A DNA stretch of 64,000 nucleotides, from assembly GCA_013426785.1 (NCBI GenBank), contig JACDZI010000002.1, positions 17,690 through 81,689 of the forward strand, given 5' to 3'. The DNA is from Rhodocyclaceae bacterium (GTDB lineage Bacteria; Pseudomonadota; Gammaproteobacteria; Burkholderiales; Rhodocyclaceae). Position numbers and translations under genes: made by a program. The notes beneath the pieces were generated by a model. The model had not been told where the DNA came from. It did not search any database and was given only the letters and a program-made list of their open reading frames with translations. Below, in pieces: positions 1 to 10,058 of the stretch (position 1 is its first letter; the number at the start of each line of letters is the position of its first letter).

Positions 1-1
1 G

Positions 2-319
2 CGCTTCCATGTTTCGCCCTTCTGCACCGTCAAGGGCGGCTACCGTTTCCGCTTTCGCCGCGCCGGTAAAGTCGAGGTCGCCCACATCGACTACGACGAT
101 GCCGAAGGCCCGCTGCTTCTGACCTTGATCTCAGGCCAGCCGGATGAATGGACCTCTGCAGCGCTGTGGCGGGCCTTCCTGCGCATGCCGCTGCTCACTT
201 TTGGCGTCATCACGCGTATCCATTGGCAGGCACTTAAGCTCTGGCTTAAGAAAGTGCCGTTTTATGGTGTGCATCCCTCCCCCGACCCTCAACTTTCACA
301 ACAGGAGCCAACCCGATGA
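2..319 (+). CDS. DUF1365 family protein, C-terminal part (truncated by window start)
   Basis: Open from base 2 (RFHVSPFCTVKGGYRFRF...); precedes cfa as in the common amine oxidase/DUF1365/cfa operon. Confidence 0.75.
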   Translation, partial: RFHVSPFCTVKGGYRFRFRRAGKVEVAHIDYDDAEGPLLLTLISGQPDEWTSAALWRAFLRMPLLTFGVITRIHWQALKLWLKKVPFYGVHPSPDPQLSQQEPTR

Positions 320-1527
320 ACCCGATGAATTCGGCGGTGACTCTCCCTGCCAGCCAAACGCTCCAGCAGAGCTTGGCGCGCGACACCCGCACGGTCCTCA
401 CCATGCTGGAGCAGCTCAAGCACGGCCGTCTCGAAGTGCGCCTGCCCGGTGGGGCGAACACCCTGTTTGGTAGCGGCGAGCATGGCATCACCCTGCATGT
501 GCATGACGAGACGCTGTTTTCCCGCGTCCTCGCCAAGGGCGACATCGGCCTGGCCGAAGCCTATCTCGACGGGATGTGGGAAGCGTCGGACCTGACCGGC
601 TTCCTCAAGCTGCTGGCCAACAATCGCGCTGTAATCCGGCGGGCGGTCTATGGTTCCTGGCACAGCCTGCTCGCTGCCCGCATACGCCACGTACTGAACC
701 GCAACAGCAAGACCGGTAGCCGGCGCAACATCATGGCCCATTACGACCTGGGCAACGAGTTCTATCGCCTGTGGCTCGATCCGGGCATGAGCTATTCGGC
801 AGCCCTGTTTCCACCCGACGAAGTGGGTTCGCTCGAAGCGGCCCAGTTCGCCAAGTATCGCCGCATCCTCGGCCGCCTGCAGGCGCAGCCGGGCGAACGG
901 GTGCTGGAGATCGGCTGCGGCTGGGGCGGCTTCGCCGAGCTGGCGCAGCAGGCGGGACTCGACCTTACCGGCCTGACGTTGTCGCCGGCCCAGCTCGACT
1001 GGGCGCAGCGCCGTGTTCCAAGCGCCGACTTGCGCCTGCGGGACTATCGCGATCTGCAGGAAAAATTCGACCATGTCGTCTCCATCGAGATGTTCGAGGC
1101 GGTCGGCGAGCGCTGGTGGCCAAGCTACTTCGCGGCCGTGGTCAAGGCGCTCAAACCGGGCGGTCGGGCGGTGATCCAGACCATCACCATCCGCGACGAG
1201 TTGTTCCCGGCCTATCGCAAGGGCACCGATTTTATCCAGCAGTACATCTTCCCCGGCGGCATGCTGCCCTCGCCTGGGGCTTTCCGCACAGCAGCGGCGC
1301 AGCAGGGATTGGTGGTCACGGACGAATTCGCCTTTGGCCATGATTACGCGCGTACCCTGAAGGCCTGGCGCCAAGCCTTCGACGCGCGCTGGCCGCAGAT
1401 CGCCAAGCTCGGCTTCGACGAGACGTTCCGCCGGCTGTGGCGGCTGTATCTCAGCTACTGCGAGGCGGGTTTCCTGGCGGGGAATGTCGATGTCGTCCAG
1501 TTCGAGCTTGCACATCTCCCTGCCTAG
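316..1527 (+). CDS. cfa: Cyclopropane-fatty-acyl-phospholipid synthase
   Basis: SAM motif VLEIGCGWGGFAE, MAHYDLGNEFYRLWLDPGMSYS, full-length ORF. Confidence 0.95.
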   Translation: MNPMNSAVTLPASQTLQQSLARDTRTVLTMLEQLKHGRLEVRLPGGANTLFGSGEHGITLHVHDETLFSRVLAKGDIGLAEAYLDGMWEASDLTGFLKLLANNRAVIRRAVYGSWHSLLAARIRHVLNRNSKTGSRRNIMAHYDLGNEFYRLWLDPGMSYSAALFPPDEVGSLEAAQFAKYRRILGRLQAQPGERVLEIGCGWGGFAELAQQAGLDLTGLTLSPAQLDWAQRRVPSADLRLRDYRDLQEKFDHVVSIEMFEAVGERWWPSYFAAVVKALKPGGRAVIQTITIRDELFPAYRKGTDFIQQYIFPGGMLPSPGAFRTAAAQQGLVVTDEFAFGHDYARTLKAWRQAFDARWPQIAKLGFDETFRRLWRLYLSYCEAGFLAGNVDVVQFELAHLPA

Positions 1528-2779
1528 CCCGGGGGTGAGTGCTCCGGGTCGGCCGGCGGCGCCCACGTCGCAAATACTGGCCTACGGCGTACTCGGCCTG
1601 CCGCTGGCCTTCGCGGCCCTGCCGATCTATGTGCATGTACCGCGCTTCTACGCAGAGGTTACGGGTCTCGACTTGGCGCTGCTGGGGGGGTTGTTGCTGG
1701 GTGCCCGCCTGCTCGATGCCTTCATCGACCCTTGGTTCGGTTGGCTAGCCGATCGTGTCTCGCGGCCCGGAATGGTTGCGCTCGCCCTGCCCCCGTTTGC
1801 GTTCGGTTTCGTGGGCCTGTTGAATCCATCCGCGAACCACCCCGCGCTGTGGCTGTTCGCTGCGCTGGCCCTCACCTATCTTGGTTTCTCGGCCGCTTCG
1901 GTCGCCTACCAGGCCTGGGGCGCGGATGTCGGCCGCGATGCGGGCGAGCGCACGCGGCTGACGGCCACCCGCGAAGGTTTCGGCCTGCTCGGCGTGGTGC
2001 TGGCGGCGGCCCTGCCGGGCGTGCTGGCGGCGGACCTGGCGACCGGTATCGCCCGGCTCGCCTGGATATTGCCGCCCCTGCTGCTGATCGCAGCCATCAT
2101 CACGTTTGCAAAAGTCGGCGCTGGCGGCACGGCATTGCGCAGCGAACCGCTGTGGCCGAGCCTGCGTGCCGTCCTGGCAGCGCCGACTTTTCGCCGCCTC
2201 CTGGTAGTGTTCGTCGCCAACGGCATTGCCGCCGCGCTGCCAGCCACGCTGTTCCTGTTCTTTGTCGCCGACGTGCTGCAGGCCGAATCGGTCGGTGGGG
2301 CGCTGCTGGCGCTGTACTTCGTCGCTGGCGCGGCCTCACTGCCGCTGTGGGTTTTTTTCGCCGCACGCTTTGGCCGGGTCACGGCCTGGGGCGCCGCGAT
2401 GGTGCTGGCCATGGTCGCCTTCGCCGGGGCCAGCCAGCTCGGGGCCGGGGATGTCACGGCTTTCGCAGTGATCTGCATTGCCTCCGGGCTGGCTCTCGGC
2501 GCCGATCTTGCCCTGCCGGCGGCCATTGCAGCCGACCTCGGCGAACGACTGGGCCGGGCCGGCGCCTGCTTCGGCGTGTGGAATTTCGTCGCCAAGCTGA
2601 ATCTGGCGCTGGCGGCCGGACTGGCCTTGCCGCTGTTGGCACTGCTCGATTATGTGCCGGGACAGCAAGGCGGGCTGCCGGCCCTGAGCTTTGCCTATGC
2701 CCTGCTGCCCCTGCTGTTCAAAGCCCTTGCCGTCGCGCTGCTGTGGCGCTGGCGGCATTCACTGGAGATTGACAAATGA
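1484..2779 (+). CDS. MFS transporter (GPH-like)
   Basis: Multi-TM hydrophobic ORF of 431 aa in the cfa operon; carries two copies of the dispersed 24-nt element. Confidence 0.85.
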   Translation: MSMSSSSSLHISLPSPGVSAPGRPAAPTSQILAYGVLGLPLAFAALPIYVHVPRFYAEVTGLDLALLGGLLLGARLLDAFIDPWFGWLADRVSRPGMVALALPPFAFGFVGLLNPSANHPALWLFAALALTYLGFSAASVAYQAWGADVGRDAGERTRLTATREGFGLLGVVLAAALPGVLAADLATGIARLAWILPPLLLIAAIITFAKVGAGGTALRSEPLWPSLRAVLAAPTFRRLLVVFVANGIAAALPATLFLFFVADVLQAESVGGALLALYFVAGAASLPLWVFFAARFGRVTAWGAAMVLAMVAFAGASQLGAGDVTAFAVICIASGLALGADLALPAAIAADLGERLGRAGACFGVWNFVAKLNLALAAGLALPLLALLDYVPGQQGGLPALSFAYALLPLLFKALAVALLWRWRHSLEIDK

Positions 2780-3300
2780 AACTGATGCTTGCCGCCGCCG
2801 CATTCTCACTCGGTATCGCCGGCTGTTCTTCGATCGGCGTGGAGCAATACCGCGCCGAAACCCCGGTACTCAAGCTCGACCAGTACCTGAACGGCCAGCT
2901 TGACGCCTGGGGCATCTTCCAGGGCCGCGGCGGCGAGGTGAAAAAGCGATTCCACGTGGTCATCGATGCCAAGTGGAACGGCGATGTCGGCACCCTCGAC
3001 GAACGCTTCAGCTGGTCCGACGGCACCACCTCGCAGCGCATCTGGACGCTGACAAAACAGCCGGATGGAACCTACCGCGGCAAGGCCGACGACGTGATCG
3101 GCGAAGCGATCGGCGAAGTCGCCGGCAATGCCCTGCGCTGGCGCTACGTGATGGCGCTGCCGGTGGATGGCAAGGTGTACAACGTCGATTTCGACGACTG
3201 GATGTTCCTGATGGACGACAAGGTGATGCTCAACCGTTCCTACATGTCCAAGTGGGGTTTCCGCCTCGGCGAAGTGACGCTGACCTTCAGCAAGCGATGA
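2776..3300 (+). CDS. DUF3833 family lipoprotein
   Basis: Lipobox GIAGCSS, typical cfa-operon neighbour. Confidence 0.8.
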   Translation: MKLMLAAAAFSLGIAGCSSIGVEQYRAETPVLKLDQYLNGQLDAWGIFQGRGGEVKKRFHVVIDAKWNGDVGTLDERFSWSDGTTSQRIWTLTKQPDGTYRGKADDVIGEAIGEVAGNALRWRYVMALPVDGKVYNVDFDDWMFLMDDKVMLNRSYMSKWGFRLGEVTLTFSKR

Positions 3301-4052
3301 ACCCTAAACTCACTGACTGGCAGGACAAGCGCGTCTGGCTGGTCGGTGCCTCGGCGGGGATCGGTGCGGCCCTGGCGAAGTCCTTGGCTCAGCGGGGCGC
3401 GCGGTTGGCGCTGTCGGCACGCAACGCCAAAAAACTACAAGCACTCGGCATTGCCGATGCCCTGCTGTTACCTTGTGATGTGACCGACACCGCCAGTCTT
3501 GCTGCTGCCCATGCCGGGTTGATTGCCGCTTGGGGTGGCGCCGACATGGTGATTTACCTGGCCGGCGACTATATGCCGATGGGCGCCGATAACTTCGATC
3601 TCAAGGTGGCCGAGCAGGTGGTCGCAGTCAATTTCAACGGGGCGATGAAACTGGCTTCCCTCGTCCTGCCCGACCTCAAGCCGGGCGGTGGCCTCGCGCT
3701 CGTCGCCAGCGTCGCCGGCTATCGCGGCCTGCCCAAGGCGCTCTGTTACGGGCCGGGCAAGGCGGCACTGATCCACTTCGCCGAATGCCTGCATCTCGAC
3801 TTGGCACCCAAAGGGGTCGGCGTCTGGGTGATCAACCCGGGTTTCGTGGCGACACGGCTGACGGCGAAGAACGACTTCGAGATGCCGGCGCTCATCACCC
3901 CCGAACAGGCGGCGCAGGCGATCATCGCCGGTTTTGCCGCCGGGCGCTTTGAAATCCATTTTCCCAAGCGCTTCACTCGGGTGATGAAACTGGTCGCCCA
4001 CCTGCCCTACCGCTGGTCTTTCCCCCTGATTCGCCGTTTTACCGGAGCCTGA
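3297..4052 (+). CDS. Short-chain dehydrogenase/reductase
   Basis: Internal ATG at 3297; VGASAGIGAALAKSLAQRG and YGPGKAAL motifs. Confidence 0.88.
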   Translation: MNPKLTDWQDKRVWLVGASAGIGAALAKSLAQRGARLALSARNAKKLQALGIADALLLPCDVTDTASLAAAHAGLIAAWGGADMVIYLAGDYMPMGADNFDLKVAEQVVAVNFNGAMKLASLVLPDLKPGGGLALVASVAGYRGLPKALCYGPGKAALIHFAECLHLDLAPKGVGVWVINPGFVATRLTAKNDFEMPALITPEQAAQAIIAGFAAGRFEIHFPKRFTRVMKLVAHLPYRWSFPLIRRFTGA

Positions 4053-4053
4053 C

Positions 4054-4470
4054 ATGAAACTGGATGCCCTGATCGACTTCTTCCAGAGTTTTGTCCCGGA
4101 GAGCGTTGCGCGCTTTCCCGAGTTCTACGCCGAGGACGCCTGGTTCAAGGACCCGTTCAACGAGGTCTGCGGAATTTTGGCCATCCAGCGCATCTTTACA
4201 CACATGTTTTGCCAGGTGCAGGAGCCGCGCTTTGTGGTGACCGAGCAGGTCGCCGATGCCGGCGGCGCGATGCTGACCTGGGATTTTCATTTCCGGGTGC
4301 GCGGCCGCCGCGAACCGCTGCTGATCCGCGGCGTGTCGCACCTCAAGTTCGATGCTGCCGGCAAGGTGAATTTCCACCGCGACTACTGGGATGCCGCCGA
4401 GGAACTCTACGAAAAGCTGCCGGTGCTCGGCCTGCTGATGCGCGGCTTGCGCAAGGCCTTGGCGGCCTAG
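4054..4470 (+). CDS. SnoaL/NTF2-like protein
   Basis: 138 aa NTF2-like fold sequence, operonic with SDR. Confidence 0.8.
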   Translation: MKLDALIDFFQSFVPESVARFPEFYAEDAWFKDPFNEVCGILAIQRIFTHMFCQVQEPRFVVTEQVADAGGAMLTWDFHFRVRGRREPLLIRGVSHLKFDAAGKVNFHRDYWDAAEELYEKLPVLGLLMRGLRKALAA

Positions 4471-4479
4471 CTGGCGTCG

Positions 4480-4905
4480 TAGGACACCAATACCACTTCC
4501 GCTGCCTGTTGCCGCAGTGTTTCAACGCCCGCTTCGAGCAGGTGTGCCAACGCCTCGTGACGCTACGCAAGCAGGGAACGAAGGCATCCGGTTTGGCTTC
4601 ATGCGCTCCGACCCTGCCGGATACGTGACCAAACGCTTCCCCTTGCCGGGGATGCCGCTGCCGCGCTACGGCACCGGATGCCCGCTATGGGCGGCTTACC
4701 GGGCTTTTCAGATGCCCGGTACCTTGCTGCACCAACTCGTGGAAATGCCGGGGAGCGACCCCTTACTGTTGGTGGCGCGCGCTGTGGAGAAGGAGCGTGC
4801 CGACTACGGCATGCCGCCGCACTTCCTGTCCTTCATGCTCGTGTGCGACGCTATTTTGCTTACCGCCAGACTGCCCCGATCATCTCGGCGACGCTCGGGA
4901 AGGTT
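4480..4905 (+). pseudogene. Remnant of a ScfR-type (XRE + DUF2083) transcriptional regulator, C-terminal part only
   Basis: Reading GIRFGFMRSDPAGYVTKRFPLPGMPLPRYGTGCPLWAAYRAFQMPG... resembles DUF2083; preceding CCLPQCFNARFEQVCQRLVTLRKQGT is in another frame; no N-terminal HTH. Confidence 0.6.
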
Positions 4906-4958
4906 TCTCCCCGTGCAGGGTAACCGTCAGTAAAAGTCGGCTCCGGCAGGACGGCAAA

Positions 4959-5614
4959 TCAGAAGACTTGGGCGGGGTCGGAAAAAGGCGCAGGAGCAAC
5001 TAGCCGGGTAGCGCCGCCACCGTTGCTGCGACCGAGACGATAGACGGCCAGGCTGCCGAGGAAGTTGGGCTCTTCCAGCATGAGCTGCCCGCGCTCGTCG
5101 AGTACCTGGCGATCACGGATAACGATGTCCATGTCCGTGCACAGGCTCTCGAAGTCGAGCATGGTGAAGAAGCGAACGTTGGGAGTGTCGTACCACTGGT
5201 AGGGCAGGTCGTCCGACACCGGCATGTGGCCGTTCAGCACCGCCATGCGGTTTTTCCAGTAGGCGAAGTTGGGGAAGGACACCACCACCTCGCGGCCAAC
5301 GCGCAGCATCTCGGCGAGGATCTGCTGGGTGTGGCGCACGGTCTGCAGCGTCAGCGAGAGCACGACATGATCGAAGGCACCATCCTCAAAACCGGCCAGG
5401 CCGGCATCGAGGTCGCTCTGGATGACGCTGATGCCGTTTTCGATGGCGGCCAGCACGTGACCGGGATCGCGTTCCACGCCCCAGCCGCGAATGCCGCGCG
5501 CCGCCAGTAACTTGAGCAATTCGCCCTCGCCGCAACCGAGGTCGAGCACCGTCTCGCCAGGCTTCATCCAGCTGGCGATGACGCCGAAATCGGGGCGCTT
5601 CAGGGGATGGCTCA
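4959..5614 (-). CDS. metW: Methionine biosynthesis protein MetW
   Basis: [38 protein letters not shown] overlap with metX. Confidence 0.92.
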
Positions 5615-6742
5615 TAGCTCGATATTTCGGAGGTAAGCCGCTACCACGGCGTGATAGTGGGCGTCGTCCATCAGGAAGGCGTCGTGGCCGTGCGGGCTGG
5701 TGATCTCGGCATAGCTGACATCGTGTTTGTACTTCATCAGCGCATTGACGATCTCGCGGCTGCGCTCCGGCGAGAAGCGCCAGTCGGTGGTGAAGGAAAC
5801 GACCAGGAATTTCGCTTGGGCGACGGCCAGCGCTGCGGCCAGGTCGCCACCGGCGACGCGCGCCGGGTCGAAGTAGTCGAGCGCACGCGTCATCAACAGG
5901 TAGGTATTGGCGTCGAACCAGCCGGCGAACTTGTCGCCCTGGTAATGCAGGTAGGACTCGATCTCGAATTCGACGTCGAAGCCGTAGGAACCGGCACCGG
6001 CGCGCCGCTTGCGACCGAACTTCTCGGCCATCTGGTCCTCGGCGAGGTAGGTGATGTGGCCGAGCATGCGCGCCAGGCGCAGGCCGCGCCAGGGGTGGGT
6101 GTCGTACTCGTAATAATGGCCGGCATGGAAATCCGGATCGGTGATGATGGCCTGGCGCGCCACGTCGTTGAAGGCGATGTTTTCGGCCGTCAGGTTGGGT
6201 GCGGCGGCGATCACCAGCGCGTGACGGATGCGTTCCGGATAGGTAATGGTCCAGCGTAGCGCCTGCATGCCACCGAGCGAACCGCCCATTACTGCGGCCC
6301 ATTGCCGGATGCCCAGTCGATCGGCCAGCCGCGCCTGCGCATGCACCCAATCCACCACGGCGACCAGCGGGAAGTCGGCGCCCCACGGCTTGCCGTTCGT
6401 TGGATTGAGCGATTTCGGGCCGGTTGAGCCGTGGCAGCCGCCGATGTTATTGACGCCGACAATGAAAAAACGGTCGGTGTCGAGCGGCCGCCCCGGGCCG
6501 ACGATGTTGTCCCACCAGCCGAGGGTCTTCTCGATGTTGTCCGGATCGGTATGGCCGGCGACATGGTGATGGCCGGACAACGCGTGGCAGATCAGGATGG
6601 CGTTGCTGGCATCGGCATTGAGGGTGCCGTAAGTTTCATAGACCAGATCGTAGTGGTTCAGCACACCACCGCTGCGCAGTTCCAGCGGCGTGTCGAAAGC
6701 CATCCGCTGCGCTGCGACGAGTCCAACGCCGCCCCGGGACAT
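5612..6742 (-). CDS. metX: Homoserine O-acyltransferase (MetX family)
   Basis: [20 protein letters not shown] nucleophile elbow; adjacent metW. Confidence 0.93.
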   Translation of the reverse strand: MSRGGVGLVAAQRMAFDTPLELRSGGVLNHYDLVYETYGTLNADASNAILICHALSGHHHVAGHTDPDNIEKTLGWWDNIVGPGRPLDTDRFFIVGVNNIGGCHGSTGPKSLNPTNGKPWGADFPLVAVVDWVHAQARLADRLGIRQWAAVMGGSLGGMQALRWTITYPERIRHALVIAAAPNLTAENIAFNDVARQAIITDPDFHAGHYYEYDTHPWRGLRLARMLGHITYLAEDQMAEKFGRKRRAGAGSYGFDVEFEIESYLHYQGDKFAGWFDANTYLLMTRALDYFDPARVAGGDLAAALAVAQAKFLVVSFTTDWRFSPERSREIVNALMKYKHDVSYAEITSPHGHDAFLMDDAHYHAVVAAYLRNIEL

Positions 6743-6750
6743 GGCCTGAC

Positions 6751-7263
6751 TCAGGACTGGATGCGGCGCGCGCCGTTATAACGGCGCGCCCAGTAGCTGC
6801 CGCTCATATCCTCGACACGCACCTTGGCACCCGGCTTGGGCGCATGGACAAACAGGTTATTGCCAAGATAGATGCCGACATGCGAGAAGGCGCGTCGCAT
6901 GGTGTTGAAGAAGACCAGGTCGCCGGGCTTCAGTTCGGTCTTGGCGATGATTGCGCCAGCCTGGCTGATGGCTTTGGCGCTATGGGGCAGCAGCAGCCCG
7001 AGGCTCTTGTTGTACACGTGGCGCACGAAGCCGGAACAGTCGAACCCGGTTTCGGGGGAACTGCCGCCGCGGCGGTAGCGAATGCCGAGATAGTTGAGCG
7101 CTTCATCCAGGGTGGCGTGCGCACCATCGACGGCACGCATCATCAGTGAGGGCGGCGGTTCGGCAAGTGTCAGGGAAGGCTGGAGATCGGTCACCTCGTC
7201 GGCGCGGGCGCTGGTGCTGAACAGGCTCAGCGCGACAAGGAATACAGTCAGGGTTTTTTGCAT
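6751..7263 (-). CDS. NlpC/P60 family C40 peptidase
   Basis: [11 protein letters not shown] and [15 protein letters not shown] motifs, signal peptide. Confidence 0.88.
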   Translation of the reverse strand: MQKTLTVFLVALSLFSTSARADEVTDLQPSLTLAEPPPSLMMRAVDGAHATLDEALNYLGIRYRRGGSSPETGFDCSGFVRHVYNKSLGLLLPHSAKAISQAGAIIAKTELKPGDLVFFNTMRRAFSHVGIYLGNNLFVHAPKPGAKVRVEDMSGSYWARRYNGARRIQS

Positions 7264-7335
7264 AAGTGCGGCACTTTAGTGTCAAAGCCGTCCGAGGTAA
7301 ACCCCTTCAGGACATTTTCCGTGCTGCGATGCAGC

Positions 7336-7360
7336 AAAAAGTCGGCGCTGGCGGGACGGC
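7336..7360 (-). repeat. Dispersed 24-nt element, downstream of XRE pseudogene
   Basis: aaaaagtcggcgctggcgggacggc. Confidence 0.85.
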
Positions 7361-7367
7361 GGAAACT

Positions 7368-7774
7368 CTACTTTGAAGCCCACTGCCGCCGTAGCAGCAA
7401 AGCGATGAACTCATCGGTGAGCGCCCGATTCTCAGGTGAGAGAGAAGCATACTTGGCAGTCAGTGTGCTGACTGCTCGCTGACTCGGGTCCCCCGGAGCG
7501 GATTTCGCTCCCGCCCCGGTAGCCGTTTCTGCCTGTACATGAAGATCGGCAACCGTAACGCCAAGGGCTTGGGCGATGCGTTCCAGTGCCTCTGGCGAAT
7601 AGCCTTGGCGGCCGCGCTCGATGCGTGAAGATTGCTGACATTGGTATTCGCGGCGAATGCCACCTCCTCAAGCGTCTCCTTGCGCGCCTCCCTGATAGCT
7701 CGAATAACTTGCCCAATGTGCATGGGCTGAATGTTGGTGTGCATTGACGCCTCGCGCAAAGCGCGACACGTCAA
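7368..7774 (-). pseudogene. XRE-family HTH regulator, frameshifted; divergent from the R-M genes
   Basis: N-part HIGQVIRAIREARKETLEEVAFAANTN in one frame; C-part CQQSSRIERGRQGYSPEALERIAQALGVTVADLHV...RRQWASK* in another; junction near 7635. Confidence 0.7.
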
Positions 7775-7798
7775 TTAAAATGACTTAACACGTCAATT
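7766..7798. promoter_or_regulatory. Two direct repeats ACACGTCAATT spaced 22 bp between XRE and R-M genes; possible operator
   Basis: acacgtcaatt at 7766-7776 and 7788-7798. Confidence 0.5.
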
Positions 7799-7871
7799 CT
7801 TTGCCATGGCAAGGCGTAAGCAAGCCGCCATGCACCACAGTTCCCGCACAGGACATTCAGGAAAGAAACCC

Positions 7872-10016
7872 ATGACCAGCCCAATTTCTGACCTGCTAAA
7901 GGACAGTGCCTACAGGCTCAGCCAGTTCAAACCCGCGCAAATCGCGGCGCTGGAAGCCGCCATCACGCTCAAGGAATCCGGCAAGAAGCCAACTCCCTAT
8001 GTCACCTGCCTGGTGCGCGGCAAACCAATCAAGCTCACGCCCGAAGAAGCGGTACGACAGCTTTATGTGATGGTGTTGCGCGATGACCTCGGCTATTCGG
8101 TCAGCCGCATGGAAGTGGAGCACGAAGTCACCTTCGGCCGCGAGAAGAAGCGAGCAGACATCTGCATCTTCGATAAAGACAAGACCACCGCGCCCTATCT
8201 CCTCGTCGAGTTGAAGAAACCAAAACTCAAGGACGGCAAGGAACAACTCAAAAGCTATTGCAACGCCACCGGCGCACCGATGGGCGTTTGGACAAATGGC
8301 GAGCAAATTTCCTACTACCACCGCAAGGATCCCAACTACTTCGAGGACATTCCGGCCATTCCGTCGGCCATACAGAAACTGTCTGACATTCTCTCCGAGC
8401 GCTGGACCATTGACGACCTGGTGAAACTCGACAAGCTGGTCAATGAGAAAAAATCCCTCAAGGACCTGATTCTCGAAATGGAGGATGAAGTTCTTGCCAA
8501 TGCCGGCGTCGATGTGTTCGAGGAACTGTTCAAGCTGGTGTTCACCAAGCTCTACGACGAAATGGAAGGTGGGCGTGACAGAAAGCGGCACCTCGTATTC
8601 AAGAACTACGGTGACACCGAAACCGAACTCAAGGCCAAGATTCAAGACCTGTTCGACAAGGCCCGCGCAAAGTGGGAAGGCGTCTTCCCCGATGGCGACA
8701 AAATTCAGCTCACACCCAGCCACCTGTCCGTGTGTGTTGCCTCGCTGGAAAAGGTCAAGCTGTTCAACTCCAACCTCGAAGTCGTCGACGAAGCCTTCGA
8801 GTATTTGATGAGCAAGTCCAGCAAGGGCGAAAAGGGGCAGTACTTCACGCCGCGCTACGTCATCGACATGTGCGTGAAGATGGTGAACCCGCTGGAAACC
8901 GAAACCCTGATCGACACCGCTGCCGGCAGTTGCGGCTTCCCGGTTCACGGCATCTTCCACGTCTGGGAACAGATCATGAAGCAGGAAGGGCTTTCCAAGA
9001 GCCACCTTTTCACCACTGAGAAAAAGCCGGCACGCTGCGAAGACTATGTGCGCAACAAGGTGTTCGCCATCGACTTTGACGAAAAGGCTGTGCGCGTCGG
9101 GCGCACCCTGAACCTGATTGCCGGCGATGGACAAACCAACGTGCTGCACCTCAATACGCTCGACTACGAGCGCTGGCACGAGAAAACCGACGATGATGAA
9201 AACTGGCGCGATGTTTACGGCGATGGCTGGAAAAAGTTGCGCAAGCTGCGCGCCGACAAGGCCGGCAACCGTGATTTCGGCTTCGACGTGCTGATGGCCA
9301 ATCCGCCCTTTGCCGGCGACATCAAGGAAACCCGCATCCTTGCCAAATACGAACTGGCGCGCTCGGTCAGCTATGACAAACTCGCCAAGATCGAGCCGAC
9401 CGACCCGAACATCATCGACGCACGCGAACGCGCCCCATGTTTTACCGACGCCCTGCATGCCAGCCACGAAACCATTTACCAGATGGCCGACGGCAGCTAC
9501 CGCAAGGTCAGGATCAAGCACCAGGCGACCACTGGCCGCGACATTCTCTTTATTGAGCGCAACCTGAGTTTTCTCAAGCCGGGCGGACGCATGGCCGTCG
9601 TATTGCCGCAAGGCCGGTTCAATAACGCCAGCGACAAGGATTTGCGCGAATACCTCGCCGCGCACTGTCGCATCCTCGCCGTGGTCGGCCTGCACGGCAA
9701 TGTCTTCAAGCCGCACACCGGCACCAAGACCAGCGTGCTGTTCGTGCAGAAATGGAACGACGACCCCAAAGCCGGCCCCCTGTGCCCAAAGCAGGACGAT
9801 TACCCGATCTTCTTCGCCACCATGCGCGAACCCAGCAAGGACAATTCCGGGGACAAGATTTACCGGCAGGATGCCGACGGCGCGCCGCTACTCGATGACC
9901 ACGGGCATTTGATCGTCAAGCACGATCTGTTCAACCACGACGGCAAGACAGAAGACGGCATCGCCGAGGCATTTATCGAGTTCGCCAAGAAGGAGCGGCT
10001 AAGTTTTTTTCGCTAG
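7872..10016 (+). CDS. Restriction-modification protein: N-terminal HsdR_N-like nuclease domain fused to N6-adenine DNA methyltransferase
   Basis: RADICIFDKDKTTAPYLLVELKKP (D...ExK), GQYFTPRYVIDMCV, FDVLMANPPFAGD (NPPF). Confidence 0.9.
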   Translation: MTSPISDLLKDSAYRLSQFKPAQIAALEAAITLKESGKKPTPYVTCLVRGKPIKLTPEEAVRQLYVMVLRDDLGYSVSRMEVEHEVTFGREKKRADICIFDKDKTTAPYLLVELKKPKLKDGKEQLKSYCNATGAPMGVWTNGEQISYYHRKDPNYFEDIPAIPSAIQKLSDILSERWTIDDLVKLDKLVNEKKSLKDLILEMEDEVLANAGVDVFEELFKLVFTKLYDEMEGGRDRKRHLVFKNYGDTETELKAKIQDLFDKARAKWEGVFPDGDKIQLTPSHLSVCVASLEKVKLFNSNLEVVDEAFEYLMSKSSKGEKGQYFTPRYVIDMCVKMVNPLETETLIDTAAGSCGFPVHGIFHVWEQIMKQEGLSKSHLFTTEKKPARCEDYVRNKVFAIDFDEKAVRVGRTLNLIAGDGQTNVLHLNTLDYERWHEKTDDDENWRDVYGDGWKKLRKLRADKAGNRDFGFDVLMANPPFAGDIKETRILAKYELARSVSYDKLAKIEPTDPNIIDARERAPCFTDALHASHETIYQMADGSYRKVRIKHQATTGRDILFIERNLSFLKPGGRMAVVLPQGRFNNASDKDLREYLAAHCRILAVVGLHGNVFKPHTGTKTSVLFVQKWNDDPKAGPLCPKQDDYPIFFATMREPSKDNSGDKIYRQDADGAPLLDDHGHLIVKHDLFNHDGKTEDGIAEAFIEFAKKERLSFFR

Positions 10017-10058
10017 GCCCCTTTGATAAAGCGCGTTACGCGCGCTTGTTGAAGGGGC
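10004..10058 (+). other. Candidate -1 ribosomal frameshift site (T TTT TTT) with downstream stem-loop
   Basis: agTTTTTTTcgctag then gcccctt(10017-10023)/aaggggc(10052-10058) enclosing aagcgcg(10029-10035)/cgcgctt(10041-10047). Confidence 0.55.

Noticed and set aside
289-1566. 425 aa minus-strand ORF opposite cfa
   Set aside because: Low-complexity Arg/Gly/Ala-rich antisense ORF in GC-rich DNA
7896-9716. 606 aa minus-strand ORF opposite the R-M methylase gene
   Set aside because: Shadow ORF from codon bias; no recognisable domain, fully antisense to a clearly conserved gene
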